Source of the DNA: Siphonobacter curvatus
GTDB taxonomy: Bacteria; Bacteroidota; Bacteroidia; Cytophagales; Spirosomataceae
DNA length: 64,000 nucleotides
Direction of reading: 5' to 3'
NCBI RefSeq assembly: GCF_002943425.1
Contig: NZ_PTRA01000001.1
Span: 2,418,001-2,482,000, forward strand
This document shows positions 8,714-15,343 of the stretch, piece by piece. The position numbers and the translations under genes were made by a program. Numbering within the stretch: position 1 is the stretch's first letter; each line of letters begins with the position of its first letter. The notes beneath the pieces were generated by a model. It was not told where the DNA came from. It did not search any database and saw nothing but the letters and a program-made list of their open reading frames with translations.

Positions 8714-9439
8714 ATGAAACACTTATTTACCTTCCTCTTCTTTTGTTTTACCCTTTATACATCCTCCGCTCAGGTGGGCATTGGTACGTCCACACCAGAC
8801 CCCGCAGCAGCGTTGGATATTACCGCCACCGATAAAGGCTTGCTTATACCAAGGGTAACGCGGGCTAATCGACCGGGTAGTGCGGGCATGGTAGCTCCTA
8901 CTCCTGGCTTGATGATCTATCAAACGGACAGCGATCCTGGATTTTATGTATATGACGGGACGAGCTGGGACAAGATGGTCAAGAAATCAGATCAACCCGG
9001 AGCTACGTTCTTTCAGGGGATTCGTAAAATGCCAGCCGATTTTAATACCTATCCACTATCTGGCCGCTTGGTTTCCTTTACTCCCATTACCTATGATACA
9101 CTAGCTATATCACCAGATATTTTGATCAACGCAGCTCAAAGTCAGGTAACGCTTACAAAGGCGGGCACCTATCTAATAAAGTATCAGGTCAATCCTATCT
9201 CTGCGACCAACCCATATTTTAGTGCTGCTATCAGGGTTAATTTCAAAGCGATTTGGGGCACTTGGAACAGTGACTATACTTCTAATAGTCCAAAACTAAG
9301 TGGAGAGCTTATTGCTAAAGTGGAGGCCAATTCTACGGTAGATGTTGTTTTAAATAATGGCAGTTCAACCATAAATGTGATACAATTTCAACGCAATAAT
9401 AGTCTAGGAGCCTCGCTCACCATAATACGGCTGAATTAA
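8714..9439 (+). CDS. Secreted 'QVGIGT'-type protein with a C-terminal beta domain
   Basis: 241 residues. The signal peptide MKHLFTFLFFCFTLYTSSA (1-19) is followed by QVGIGTSTPDPAAALDI, the opening found on many Bacteroidota surface proteins with tail-fibre-like heads, and by GLLIPRVT and GLMIYQTDSDPGFYVYDGTSW. Residues 95-241 are beta-rich with C1q/TNF-like spacing (AGTYLIKYQV, SAAIRVNFKA, GASLTIIRLN). It is probably exported and displayed on the surface. Its codon use looks AT-richer than the neighbouring genes, and gene-poor DNA lies on both sides, which together suggest transfer. The exact role is unknown. Confidence 0.75.
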   Translation: MKHLFTFLFFCFTLYTSSAQVGIGTSTPDPAAALDITATDKGLLIPRVTRANRPGSAGMVAPTPGLMIYQTDSDPGFYVYDGTSWDKMVKKSDQPGATFFQGIRKMPADFNTYPLSGRLVSFTPITYDTLAISPDILINAAQSQVTLTKAGTYLIKYQVNPISATNPYFSAAIRVNFKAIWGTWNSDYTSNSPKLSGELIAKVEANSTVDVVLNNGSSTINVIQFQRNNSLGASLTIIRLN

Positions 9440-9448
9440 CAGTAACCT

Positions 9449-9568
9449 ATGATCCATCTCGAAGCATTCATCGCCCATTACATCCACATCAAAGACTTGA
9501 TATTCGAGTTTGCCGTGGATCAGTCCAGCTTCACGCTACGCCTCGGCGATGCTTTGACGAAGAAGTAA
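9449..9568 (+). CDS. Short ORF of doubtful status
   Basis: Thirty-nine residues from ATG 9449, ten bases after the preceding stop, starting MIHLEAFIAHYIHIKDLIFE. It is hydrophilic with alternating aromatic and aliphatic residues, so it could fold as a helix-strand unit or be the remnant of a longer protein. No family is recognised. Close spacing after the secreted-protein gene would permit co-translation. Confidence 0.3.
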   Translation: MIHLEAFIAHYIHIKDLIFEFAVDQSSFTLRLGDALTKK

Positions 9569-9744
9569 ATGGGGTGTAGAAAAGCGATGGGTCTTAAACC
9601 CATTAGGATTGGGAAAATAGTAAGGCTTGCGTTACATCTTTACCTGATCGAAAATTAGTACGAACGCAGCTTTTGTCGAAACATCGACGTCTCCATTCTG
9701 GCTTTACTGCAACAATCTACTCACAATCAGCTTACATTAATGGT

Positions 9745-9777
9745 ACTTAGAGTAGGTCCGGAAGACCTACTCTAAGT
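9745..9777. terminator. Perfect 14-bp hairpin in gene-poor DNA
   Basis: ACTTAGAGTAGGTC, a five-base loop CGGAA and the exact complement. It is followed by ATTTTAC, so a weak T-run exists on the plus strand. The hairpin is 305 bp beyond the nearest upstream stop on that strand, which is far for an ordinary terminator. Confidence 0.6.
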
Positions 9778-10035
9778 ATTTTACAACAACACGATAATGC
9801 ATCTTTTCCAGTAATCCATTACTTTTGACCCGCTTATGCTTTCACTTCACCGTACAAGGGTGAACGGTCTTTGCCGGTTGGGACCTGAAGAAAGTACGAA
9901 GTGAAAGGATGCAGAGCTACTCTGGCAGCAATAGCCTTGCCCTGGTCCGCATTCCTAGCCCCATACGATTTATATTTTTATAAAGCACAGATTTTCAGTT
10001 CGTTCTATTTGCACGACTGTATAAACTATGTAAGT

Positions 10036-10305
10036 ATGGCATTTTATTTGAATGGACTTAGATACCGCCCCCGGCCGGCCAAACGGACTTCTGCCGGCAT
10101 TCTCTCTGGACTACTCCTGCTTTCCATTTTAGGCAATCTCGTACAGTGGACTTCCCAAAAGGCTATACGTACGCAGTTAAACAATGCCATCGTTAGCAAT
10201 GATTCGACGCTGGCGGCCAAACACGAAACCGAAAAACGGCTGCTTCGGATGGAAGAGGAACTGAACCAGCAAAAGACCTTACGACTTATTTCGGAAAAAC
10301 GTTAA
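10036..10305 (+). CDS. Small membrane-anchored coiled-coil protein
   Basis: 89 residues from ATG 10036. A basic N-terminus (RYRPRPAKRT) precedes one transmembrane helix at about 23-40 (AGILSGLLLLSILGNLVQW). A charged, probably coiled-coil C-terminal part follows (KHETEKRLLRMEEELNQQKTLRLISEK). This bitopic layout resembles FtsL/DivIC-like or signalling-anchor proteins only in general form. A GTG start at 9901 would extend the frame by 45 residues, but that extension has no coding character that I can see. The last four bases overlap the convergent deacetylase gene. Confidence 0.6.
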   Translation: MAFYLNGLRYRPRPAKRTSAGILSGLLLLSILGNLVQWTSQKAIRTQLNNAIVSNDSTLAAKHETEKRLLRMEEELNQQKTLRLISEKR

Positions 10306-11204
10306 AAGTACATCTCTTCCGCCAGTCGGAACGTGTTGCAATGAGCTTCGACAATGTCGGCGAGCCGATGCGAGTAGCCCCCGCCCATGACCACCACGAG
10401 CGGCAAACGGTAGCATTGAGCCTGTTCGAACACAAACTGGTCGCGACGGCGGCAGCCTTCTTTAGTCATCTTCAGCTTGCCGAGCTTGTCCGTTTCCAGC
10501 ACGTCCACGCCCGCGATAAAAAAGAGAAAATCGGGTTTTTCTCGTTCCAGTAAGCCGGGCAGCGTTTCGTAGAGTTGCTGCAAATATGGTTCATCGGTTA
10601 GGTAAGAGGGCAATTCGATGTCCAGGTCCGACTTCTCCTTATGTAGCGGATAGTTGTCCTTCCCGTGCATCGAAAAGGTAAACACACGGGGTTCGTTTTC
10701 GAAAATGCAGGCGGTTCCATTCCCCTGGTGCACGTCCAGATCGATCACCAGAATTTTCTTCCGCTGTCCTTCATCCAGTAAATAATTTGCGGCAATGGCT
10801 ACGTCATTGAGGATACAAAATCCTTCGCCTTTGTCCGCGTAGGCGTGGTGCGTACCGCCGGCAATGTTCATGGCCACGCCGTATTGCTGAGCGTACCGGC
10901 AGCAGTCGATCGTCCCCTGAGCAATGACGATTTCCCGGTGAACCAGAGCCTCCGTTAAGGGAAATCCAATCCGCCGTACCATTTTATCGGATAAACGGAG
11001 GTTCCATAGATCATCCCAGTACGTTGGCGTATGCGTTCGAAGAATCCAGTGCGGATCGAGGGGCTGCGGTTGAAAAAAGGAATCCTCCCGAACGACGCCT
11101 TCCCGCAACAGTTGTTGGGGAATGAGTTCGTATTTTTCCATGGGAAAGCGGTGTCCTTCGGGAAGCGAATAGCAGTATTCGGCAGTGTAAGCAATTTTTA
11201 ACAT
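10302..11204 (-). CDS. Histone-deacetylase superfamily enzyme, class IV (HDAC11)-like
   Basis: 300 residues, a complete arginase/deacetylase-fold enzyme. Catalytic features are all visible: tandem His119-His120 in GGTHH, the zinc ligands Asp157 and His159 in DLDVHQGNGT (155-164), the third ligand Asp234 in GVDVLETDKLG (232-242), and the transition-state Tyr277 in GGGYSH. The VDVLETDKLG and REDQ-type segments look more like class IV HDAC11 and its bacterial relatives than like AcuC. Substrates could be acetyl-lysine, fatty-acyl-lysine or small acetylated amines; the sequence does not decide. It is transcribed alone and divergently from a fasciclin gene. Confidence 0.9.
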   Translation of the reverse strand: MLKIAYTAEYCYSLPEGHRFPMEKYELIPQQLLREGVVREDSFFQPQPLDPHWILRTHTPTYWDDLWNLRLSDKMVRRIGFPLTEALVHREIVIAQGTIDCCRYAQQYGVAMNIAGGTHHAYADKGEGFCILNDVAIAANYLLDEGQRKKILVIDLDVHQGNGTACIFENEPRVFTFSMHGKDNYPLHKEKSDLDIELPSYLTDEPYLQQLYETLPGLLEREKPDFLFFIAGVDVLETDKLGKLKMTKEGCRRRDQFVFEQAQCYRLPLVVVMGGGYSHRLADIVEAHCNTFRLAEEMYF

Positions 11205-11304
11205 AGGGATTGAGTTGCCCCTGGCCCGCTACCATTTTCATTCCAGCGGCCCAAGTGGCCTTATTTTTTTAGGCTATTGCGGATATTCAACCAACGTATA
11301 GCTT

Positions 11305-11817
11305 ATGAAAACGCTACTGTTTGTATTCGCTCTGGGTATTACGGCCAGCTACGCTCAAACTTCCGTCAACGATTCTCGTAAGGATCTGATCGCAAACTTG
11401 AGCAGTACGGCCGATTACGCCACGTTCACCAACGCTCTCAATCAGAGCGGTTTGTCACAAACGTTACGTGCCAACGGTCCTTTTACCATATTCGCACCTA
11501 CGGACAAGGCTTTCGCAAAGGTCCCTTCGCTGGATGAACTCATGAAAAGCGAAAATAAACCCAAGTTGATCAAGTTACTCTCCAACCACGTCCTGACGGG
11601 AAAGTATACCGCTCAATCGATTCGTGAAGCCATTGAAAAAGGCCAGGGCAAAGCCACATTCAAAACCCTGGGTGGCGGCACCCTGACGGCAGCTTTATCA
11701 GAAAACGCCCTATTGATTACCGACGAAGCCGGGAGCACCTCCCGCGTGATCATGCCCGACCAGAATTCCGATAATGGCATTATTCACATTGTAGATACGG
11801 TTGATCAGACGAAGTAG
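11305..11817 (+). CDS. Secreted fasciclin (FAS1) domain protein, copy 1
   Basis: 170 residues: signal peptide MKTLLFVFALGITASYA, then a single FAS1 domain (about 27-168). The H1 box is GPFTIFAPTDKAFAKVP (58-74), and the H2-type end is NGIIHIVDTV near the C-terminus. FAS1 domains act in cell adhesion and matrix contact; in Bacteroidota they are usually exported single-domain proteins. This is the first of three FAS1 genes within 3.4 kb. It is the most divergent of the three, with a shorter loop after H1. A hairpin at 11853 follows the stop. Confidence 0.9.
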   Translation: MKTLLFVFALGITASYAQTSVNDSRKDLIANLSSTADYATFTNALNQSGLSQTLRANGPFTIFAPTDKAFAKVPSLDELMKSENKPKLIKLLSNHVLTGKYTAQSIREAIEKGQGKATFKTLGGGTLTAALSENALLITDEAGSTSRVIMPDQNSDNGIIHIVDTVDQTK

Positions 11818-11852
11818 GCATTTGTTTTCATACTAGTTTGTCACTACATTTT

Positions 11853-11893
11853 CGAAGGGTCGATGGAAGAGAATTTCTTTCGTCGATCCTTCG
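11853..11893 (+). terminator. Hairpin after fasciclin copy 1
   Basis: CGAAGGGTCGA (11853-11863) pairs with TCGATCCTTCG (11883-11893) with one G-T pair, and an inner GAAGAGA/TTCTTTC stem continues it. There is no clear T-run, so termination is probable but not certain. Confidence 0.5.
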
Positions 11894-11953
11894 TTGCATA
11901 TAGGAGTGATCTTGTAAATTGCTCCATCATCCGTTTACACTTTATATTTTTAC

Positions 11954-12505
11954 ATGGCTACGTGGTTTTTAGGAAAGATCCGATTTACAAAGGAAATTGA
12001 TGCAGGGAAGTTTCAAACCGTTACGGAGGCGTATTTGCTCGACGCCGTATCGTTTACAGATGCCGAAGCCCGCTTGTATGATTTATTAGGTGACAACGCT
12101 CCCGACTTTCGGGTAACCAGCCTGTCGCCCATGAAAGTTCAGGAAGTTTTTCATGTGGAAGGCCCTGAATTAAAGTGGTTCAAAATCAAAATTCTGATTA
12201 CGACTTTTGACGAAAAAGCGAAGAAAGAAAAGAAGTCCTCGGCCTCCTTTCTCATCAACGCCGACTCCATTAAACAGGCCTACGATCGGGTGGAAGATGC
12301 CTTGGGTCGCGTAGAAGATTACGAAATTACGGACGTGTCCCTTACGCCCATTCTTGAAGTGGTTCCCTACGACGTGGACAACCAGAAGATGGATCAGTTG
12401 CGTCCGTTATCGGAGGCAGTGGCGGCGTTTGAAAATGATTCGAACCCCGCCTCAAAGCATTCACCCGAACAACCTTTTGAACGGGTCGAACCAGCGGCAG
12501 AGTAA
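11954..12505 (+). CDS. DUF4494 family protein
   Basis: 183 residues, cytoplasmic, no signal. The start MATWFLGKIRF followed by VTEAYLLDAVSFTDAEAR, and later SPMKVQEVFH, KWFKIKI and SASFLINADSIKQAY, match the DUF4494 pattern known from Bacteroidota. The fold appears to be two alpha/beta repeats: strand, 'EAYL-DA-SFTDAE' helix, strand, then the similar 'SFLINADSIKQAYDRVEDAL' segment. The last 35 residues are polar and probably disordered. Function is unknown. It sits between two fasciclin genes and ends 57 bp before the second, with a terminator hairpin in that gap. Confidence 0.85.
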   Translation: MATWFLGKIRFTKEIDAGKFQTVTEAYLLDAVSFTDAEARLYDLLGDNAPDFRVTSLSPMKVQEVFHVEGPELKWFKIKILITTFDEKAKKEKKSSASFLINADSIKQAYDRVEDALGRVEDYEITDVSLTPILEVVPYDVDNQKMDQLRPLSEAVAAFENDSNPASKHSPEQPFERVEPAAE

Positions 12506-12510
12506 CCCCG

Positions 12511-12546
12511 GAATCCGGCAGGTATTCACTCCGGCCGGATTCTTAT
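12511..12546 (+). terminator. Terminator after DUF4494 gene
   Basis: A perfect 9-bp stem, GAATCCGGC (12511-12519) and GCCGGATTC (12534-12542), followed by TTATTCC. It begins five bases after the stop. Confidence 0.65.
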
Positions 12547-12562
12547 TCCTAATATCCCCATC

Positions 12563-13123
12563 ATGAAAAAAATCTGCTTTGCTTTACTCACTCTCTGGGT
12601 TACCGGCTGCGTAAGTAGCCAGGGCCCCAGCCGTACCTCTACCCCATCTCAACCGACTTCTCCTGCGGCTCCGGCCAGCGGCGGACGCGTGAATATCGCC
12701 CAGCATGCCGCCCGTTCGCAGGAACACAGTATTCTTACCAAGGCTCTCAAAGAGACTGGATTTGTAAACACCCTACAGAACTCTGGACCGTTTACGGTCT
12801 TTGCTCCCACGGACTCCGCCTTTCACAAGTCGCCGGAAGCTACTGCCCTGCTGCAACCCGATCAGATGAACCGCCTGCGAAAAGTGCTGGCCTATCACAT
12901 CGTTACAGGCGTTTGGCAAACCAAAAACTTTCAGGAAGCTTTAGACCGGGGTATTCAACGCGTGGAATTGCGAACCCTCGCGGGCGAATACATCTACGTA
13001 TCCAAGAACGGCGACCAGTGGTTGGTAACGGATAAAACCGGCCATCAGGCCAAGCTTGAAACCACGGACTATGCCGTTAGTAACGGAATCGTACACGTAA
13101 CTGACGCCGTACTTTGGCCCTAA
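12563..13123 (+). CDS. Fasciclin (FAS1) lipoprotein, copy 2
   Basis: 186 residues. A lipoprotein signal with lipobox VTGC (Cys16) is followed by a Ser/Thr/Pro-rich linker (about 17-45), which would hold the domain away from the membrane. The single FAS1 domain (about 50-186) has the H1 box GPFTVFAPTDSAFHKSP and the H2 box NGIVHVTDAVL. It differs from copies 1 and 3 in being lipid-anchored where the others carry ordinary signal peptides. Copies 2 and 3 share the 'LKETG/LKQTGV..TLQNSGPFTVFAPTDSAF' style core, so they look like a local duplication. Confidence 0.9.
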   Translation: MKKICFALLTLWVTGCVSSQGPSRTSTPSQPTSPAAPASGGRVNIAQHAARSQEHSILTKALKETGFVNTLQNSGPFTVFAPTDSAFHKSPEATALLQPDQMNRLRKVLAYHIVTGVWQTKNFQEALDRGIQRVELRTLAGEYIYVSKNGDQWLVTDKTGHQAKLETTDYAVSNGIVHVTDAVLWP

Positions 13124-13162
13124 GTCCGCAAGTTTCGGGTTACGGGACTGCAATGAAGCCGG

Positions 13163-13170
13163 TATTTTTG
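13163..13170 (+). promoter_or_regulatory. Bacteroidota -7 box directly before the AraC-MGMT start
   Basis: TATTTTTG fits TAnnTTTG. Only four bases separate it from ATG 13175, so transcription would begin at or near the start codon. No -33 TTTG is present at the standard spacing. Confidence 0.45.
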
Positions 13171-13174
13171 GTTC

Positions 13175-14017
13175 ATGAACGACTATCAACGTATTGAAAA
13201 AGCGATTCAGTACCTGAATACGCACTTCCAGCAACAGCCTTCCCTGGACGCGGTGGCTGAGCATGTCCACCTGAGCCCGTACCATTTTCAACGCTTGTTT
13301 AAAGACTGGGCGGGAGTGAGTCCCAAGAAGTTCTTGCAGTACATCAGCCTCGAACACGCCAAGAGCTTACTGGCTCAGGGACACTCCCTGGCCGATACCA
13401 GTTTCGAAACCGGCCTTTCCAGTACCAGCCGTCTGCATGATTTATTCGTTACCATCGAAGGTATGACACCCGGCGAATACAAAAACGGCGGGCAGTACCT
13501 GCAGATTCAGTACAGCTTTGGCTCTACGCCCTTCGGACCGATTTGCATGGCTTCCACCGAAAAAGGCGTCTGCCATGTGGCGTTTATTACCAGTGAGGAC
13601 GAAGGAAGAACTACCCTACAGCTCCGCTTTCCCCAAGCTCAGCTGCAGCTTCTACCTACTGACTTTCATCGGGCCGTGTTGCTGCGGTTTGAAGCTTCGC
13701 CTACGAATTTACCCCAGTTGAAGTTACATCTGAAGGGTACGGATTTCCAGCTTAAAGTGTGGCAGGCTCTTTTACAGATTCCACCGGGACGACTGAGTAC
13801 CTATGCGGGTATTTCGCAGGCCATTGAGCAGCCTTCGGCCTGTCGGGCCGTAGGAACGGCGATTGGGCAAAATCCGATTGCGTACCTCATTCCCTGTCAC
13901 CGCGTCATTCGTTCTACAGGTCTGATTGGTGATTACCACTGGGGAGCGAGTCGAAAAGCGGCTTTGATCGGCTGGGAATCAGCCCATATCTTAGGGGAAC
14001 CAGAGAATGTTTGTTAG
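13175..14017 (+). CDS. AraC-type HTH fused to O6-methylguanine-DNA methyltransferase (Ada-like)
   Basis: 280 residues. An AraC double helix-turn-helix (about 1-105, SLDAVAEHVHLSPYHFQRLF, then the second helix set ending GMTPGEYK) is joined to a methylated-DNA-cysteine methyltransferase domain (about 112-275). The suicide cysteine is Cys241 in the canonical PCHRV. The domain also shows FQLKVWQALLQIPPGRLSTY (191-210) and CRAVGTAIGQNP. It removes O6-alkyl groups from guanine. The N-terminal zinc domain of E. coli Ada, which senses methyl-phosphotriesters, is absent, so any regulatory signal must come from elsewhere. It lies between two fasciclin genes. Confidence 0.92.
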   Translation: MNDYQRIEKAIQYLNTHFQQQPSLDAVAEHVHLSPYHFQRLFKDWAGVSPKKFLQYISLEHAKSLLAQGHSLADTSFETGLSSTSRLHDLFVTIEGMTPGEYKNGGQYLQIQYSFGSTPFGPICMASTEKGVCHVAFITSEDEGRTTLQLRFPQAQLQLLPTDFHRAVLLRFEASPTNLPQLKLHLKGTDFQLKVWQALLQIPPGRLSTYAGISQAIEQPSACRAVGTAIGQNPIAYLIPCHRVIRSTGLIGDYHWGASRKAALIGWESAHILGEPENVC

Positions 14018-14121
14018 TAATTTTTAACACGACATTTATGGCATCGCATCGATAAATACCTAAACTTGCACTAGAATCAACGAAACCCATAACAACGATC
14101 ACCCCTTAAAAATATAGAAAT

Positions 14122-14679
14122 ATGAAAGCGATTCTTTTGTCAGTCTTAGCCGCTGGTTTGCTTACCGCCACGCAGACCTTCGCTCAGCAAACAGCTCCCG
14201 TAGATGCGGCTAAAAAAGGTCAAATTATCATGAGTGCCCAGAAAATGATTGTGGAAAATGCCGTTCAATCACCGGGCTTAAAGACTTTTACCGCCGCTTT
14301 GAAACAGACCGGCGTTAGCAATACCCTATCTTCCAGCGGTCCCTTCACGGTTTTTGCTCCTACCGACTCGGCGTTTTCTGCCGTTCCTGACGCGGCTCAA
14401 TTCGTTTCGGCTGGTAACGTGACGACCTTACGTAAAACCTTGCTTCATCACGTCGTAACCGGCAAGTGGACGGCTAACGACCTCCAAAACGCCGTGAATA
14501 AGGGCAAAGGGAAAACCGTACTCCGCACCTTAACGGGTCAGAACCTGACGGTAACAAAATCAGGCGATCAGTTTGTAGTAGCCGATGAAAAAGGCCATCA
14601 GGCAGTCGTCGAATTCCCTGATCAGGCTCAGAAAAATGGTGTAGTACACGTGATTAGTGCCGTACTCATGCCGAAATAA
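14122..14679 (+). CDS. Secreted fasciclin (FAS1) domain protein, copy 3
   Basis: 185 residues with signal peptide MKAILLSVLAAGLLTATQTFA. The FAS1 domain (about 48-185) has the H1 box GPFTVFAPTDSAFSAVP and the H2 end KNGVVHVISAVL. It closely follows copy 2 in the core, including 'LRKTLLHHVVTGKWT' beside 'LRKVLAYHIVTGVWQ'. It ends 22 bp before a strong bidirectional terminator at 14701 shared with the convergent GNAT gene. Role: exported adhesion or matrix domain, by family. Confidence 0.92.
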   Translation: MKAILLSVLAAGLLTATQTFAQQTAPVDAAKKGQIIMSAQKMIVENAVQSPGLKTFTAALKQTGVSNTLSSSGPFTVFAPTDSAFSAVPDAAQFVSAGNVTTLRKTLLHHVVTGKWTANDLQNAVNKGKGKTVLRTLTGQNLTVTKSGDQFVVADEKGHQAVVEFPDQAQKNGVVHVISAVLMPK

Positions 14680-14700
14680 TTATTGCGTTTTACCTAATAC

Positions 14701-14736
14701 AAAAAGCCTTCTCTGATTACTCAGAGAAGGCTTTTT
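14701..14736. terminator. Bidirectional terminator, fasciclin 3 / GNAT
   Basis: A perfect 16-bp stem, A-run plus GCCTTCTCTGA, loop TTAC, and the exact complement ending in five T. It lies between convergent stops at 14679 and 14751. Confidence 0.95.
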
Positions 14737-14750
14737 GTTACAAACGTCCG

Positions 14751-15218
14751 TCAGATTTCTTTGATGAACACGACCCGATCCTGTCCCTCTCCCGCGTAAT
14801 TTTTAACGACGGGTACATCATAATCGCCTAGCTCACCGATCATTTTCATTCCCATTTTATGTTGGTGGAAGGCAATTGATTTCGTATTCTCCGGCGTTGT
14901 AATGGCTCTTACATGCGTACGGCCTTTCGCCTGGCAATAGTTGATAAAATGCTGGTACAGGAGCGTACCAAGCCCTTTTTTCTGGTGACTTTCGCGAATC
15001 CCAACGAGATGGACGTATCCTGACTGATCCGTCTGGGAGAGAAAACCGAAGAGATACGCTACGGGTTTTTGTTCTTCCCGAATGACAAAAGCTGTATTCC
15101 CAAATTCGTGAATGTAAATGGGATGATGGAAAGATAGCGTACGTTCGCTTCCCCAAAACGCAACGATGTCCCGAATGATGATAAAATAGTCGTCGAGCGT
15201 ACAGTTTTCGATAAGCAT
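14751..15218 (-). CDS. GNAT-family N-acetyltransferase
   Basis: 155 residues forming one GNAT domain. The acetyl-CoA pyrophosphate loop (motif A) is ESHQKKGLGTLLYQHF, equivalent to the R/Q-x-x-G-x-G/A consensus as Q-K-K-G-L-G. It is preceded by the strand GYVHLVGIR and followed by the motif B segment NTKSIAFHQHKMGMKMIG. The N-terminal 'TLDDYFIIIRDI' is the usual first helix. The substrate cannot be predicted. It is transcribed alone, with terminators on both sides (14701 and 15283). Confidence 0.88.
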   Translation of the reverse strand: MLIENCTLDDYFIIIRDIVAFWGSERTLSFHHPIYIHEFGNTAFVIREEQKPVAYLFGFLSQTDQSGYVHLVGIRESHQKKGLGTLLYQHFINYCQAKGRTHVRAITTPENTKSIAFHQHKMGMKMIGELGDYDVPVVKNYAGEGQDRVVFIKEI

Positions 15219-15282
15219 AGTTGAGTGGTTAACAGTGGAAGAAAGATTGGGGCATACCTAGAAACAGATACCGTGGCAAATA

Positions 15283-15322
15283 AAAAGTCCCTAACCAATT
15301 TCGCAATTGATTAGGGACTTTT
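15283..15322 (-). terminator. Terminator after dnaK
   Basis: AAAAGTCCCTAA (15283-15294) pairs exactly with TTAGGGACTTTT (15311-15322), and an inner CAATT/AATTG extends the stem. The U-run is on the minus strand, which suits dnaK ending at 15344. Confidence 0.9.
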
Positions 15323-15343
15323 ACTATACGTATTCAGAAAGAA

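Larger units (their letters stand above)
9440..10035. other. Gene-poor stretch with a short ORF and a perfect hairpin
   Basis: 596 bases hold no convincing full gene. It includes the 39-residue frame at 9449-9568 and the 14-bp hairpin at 9745-9777, both listed separately. I see nothing else of note here. Confidence 0.5.
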
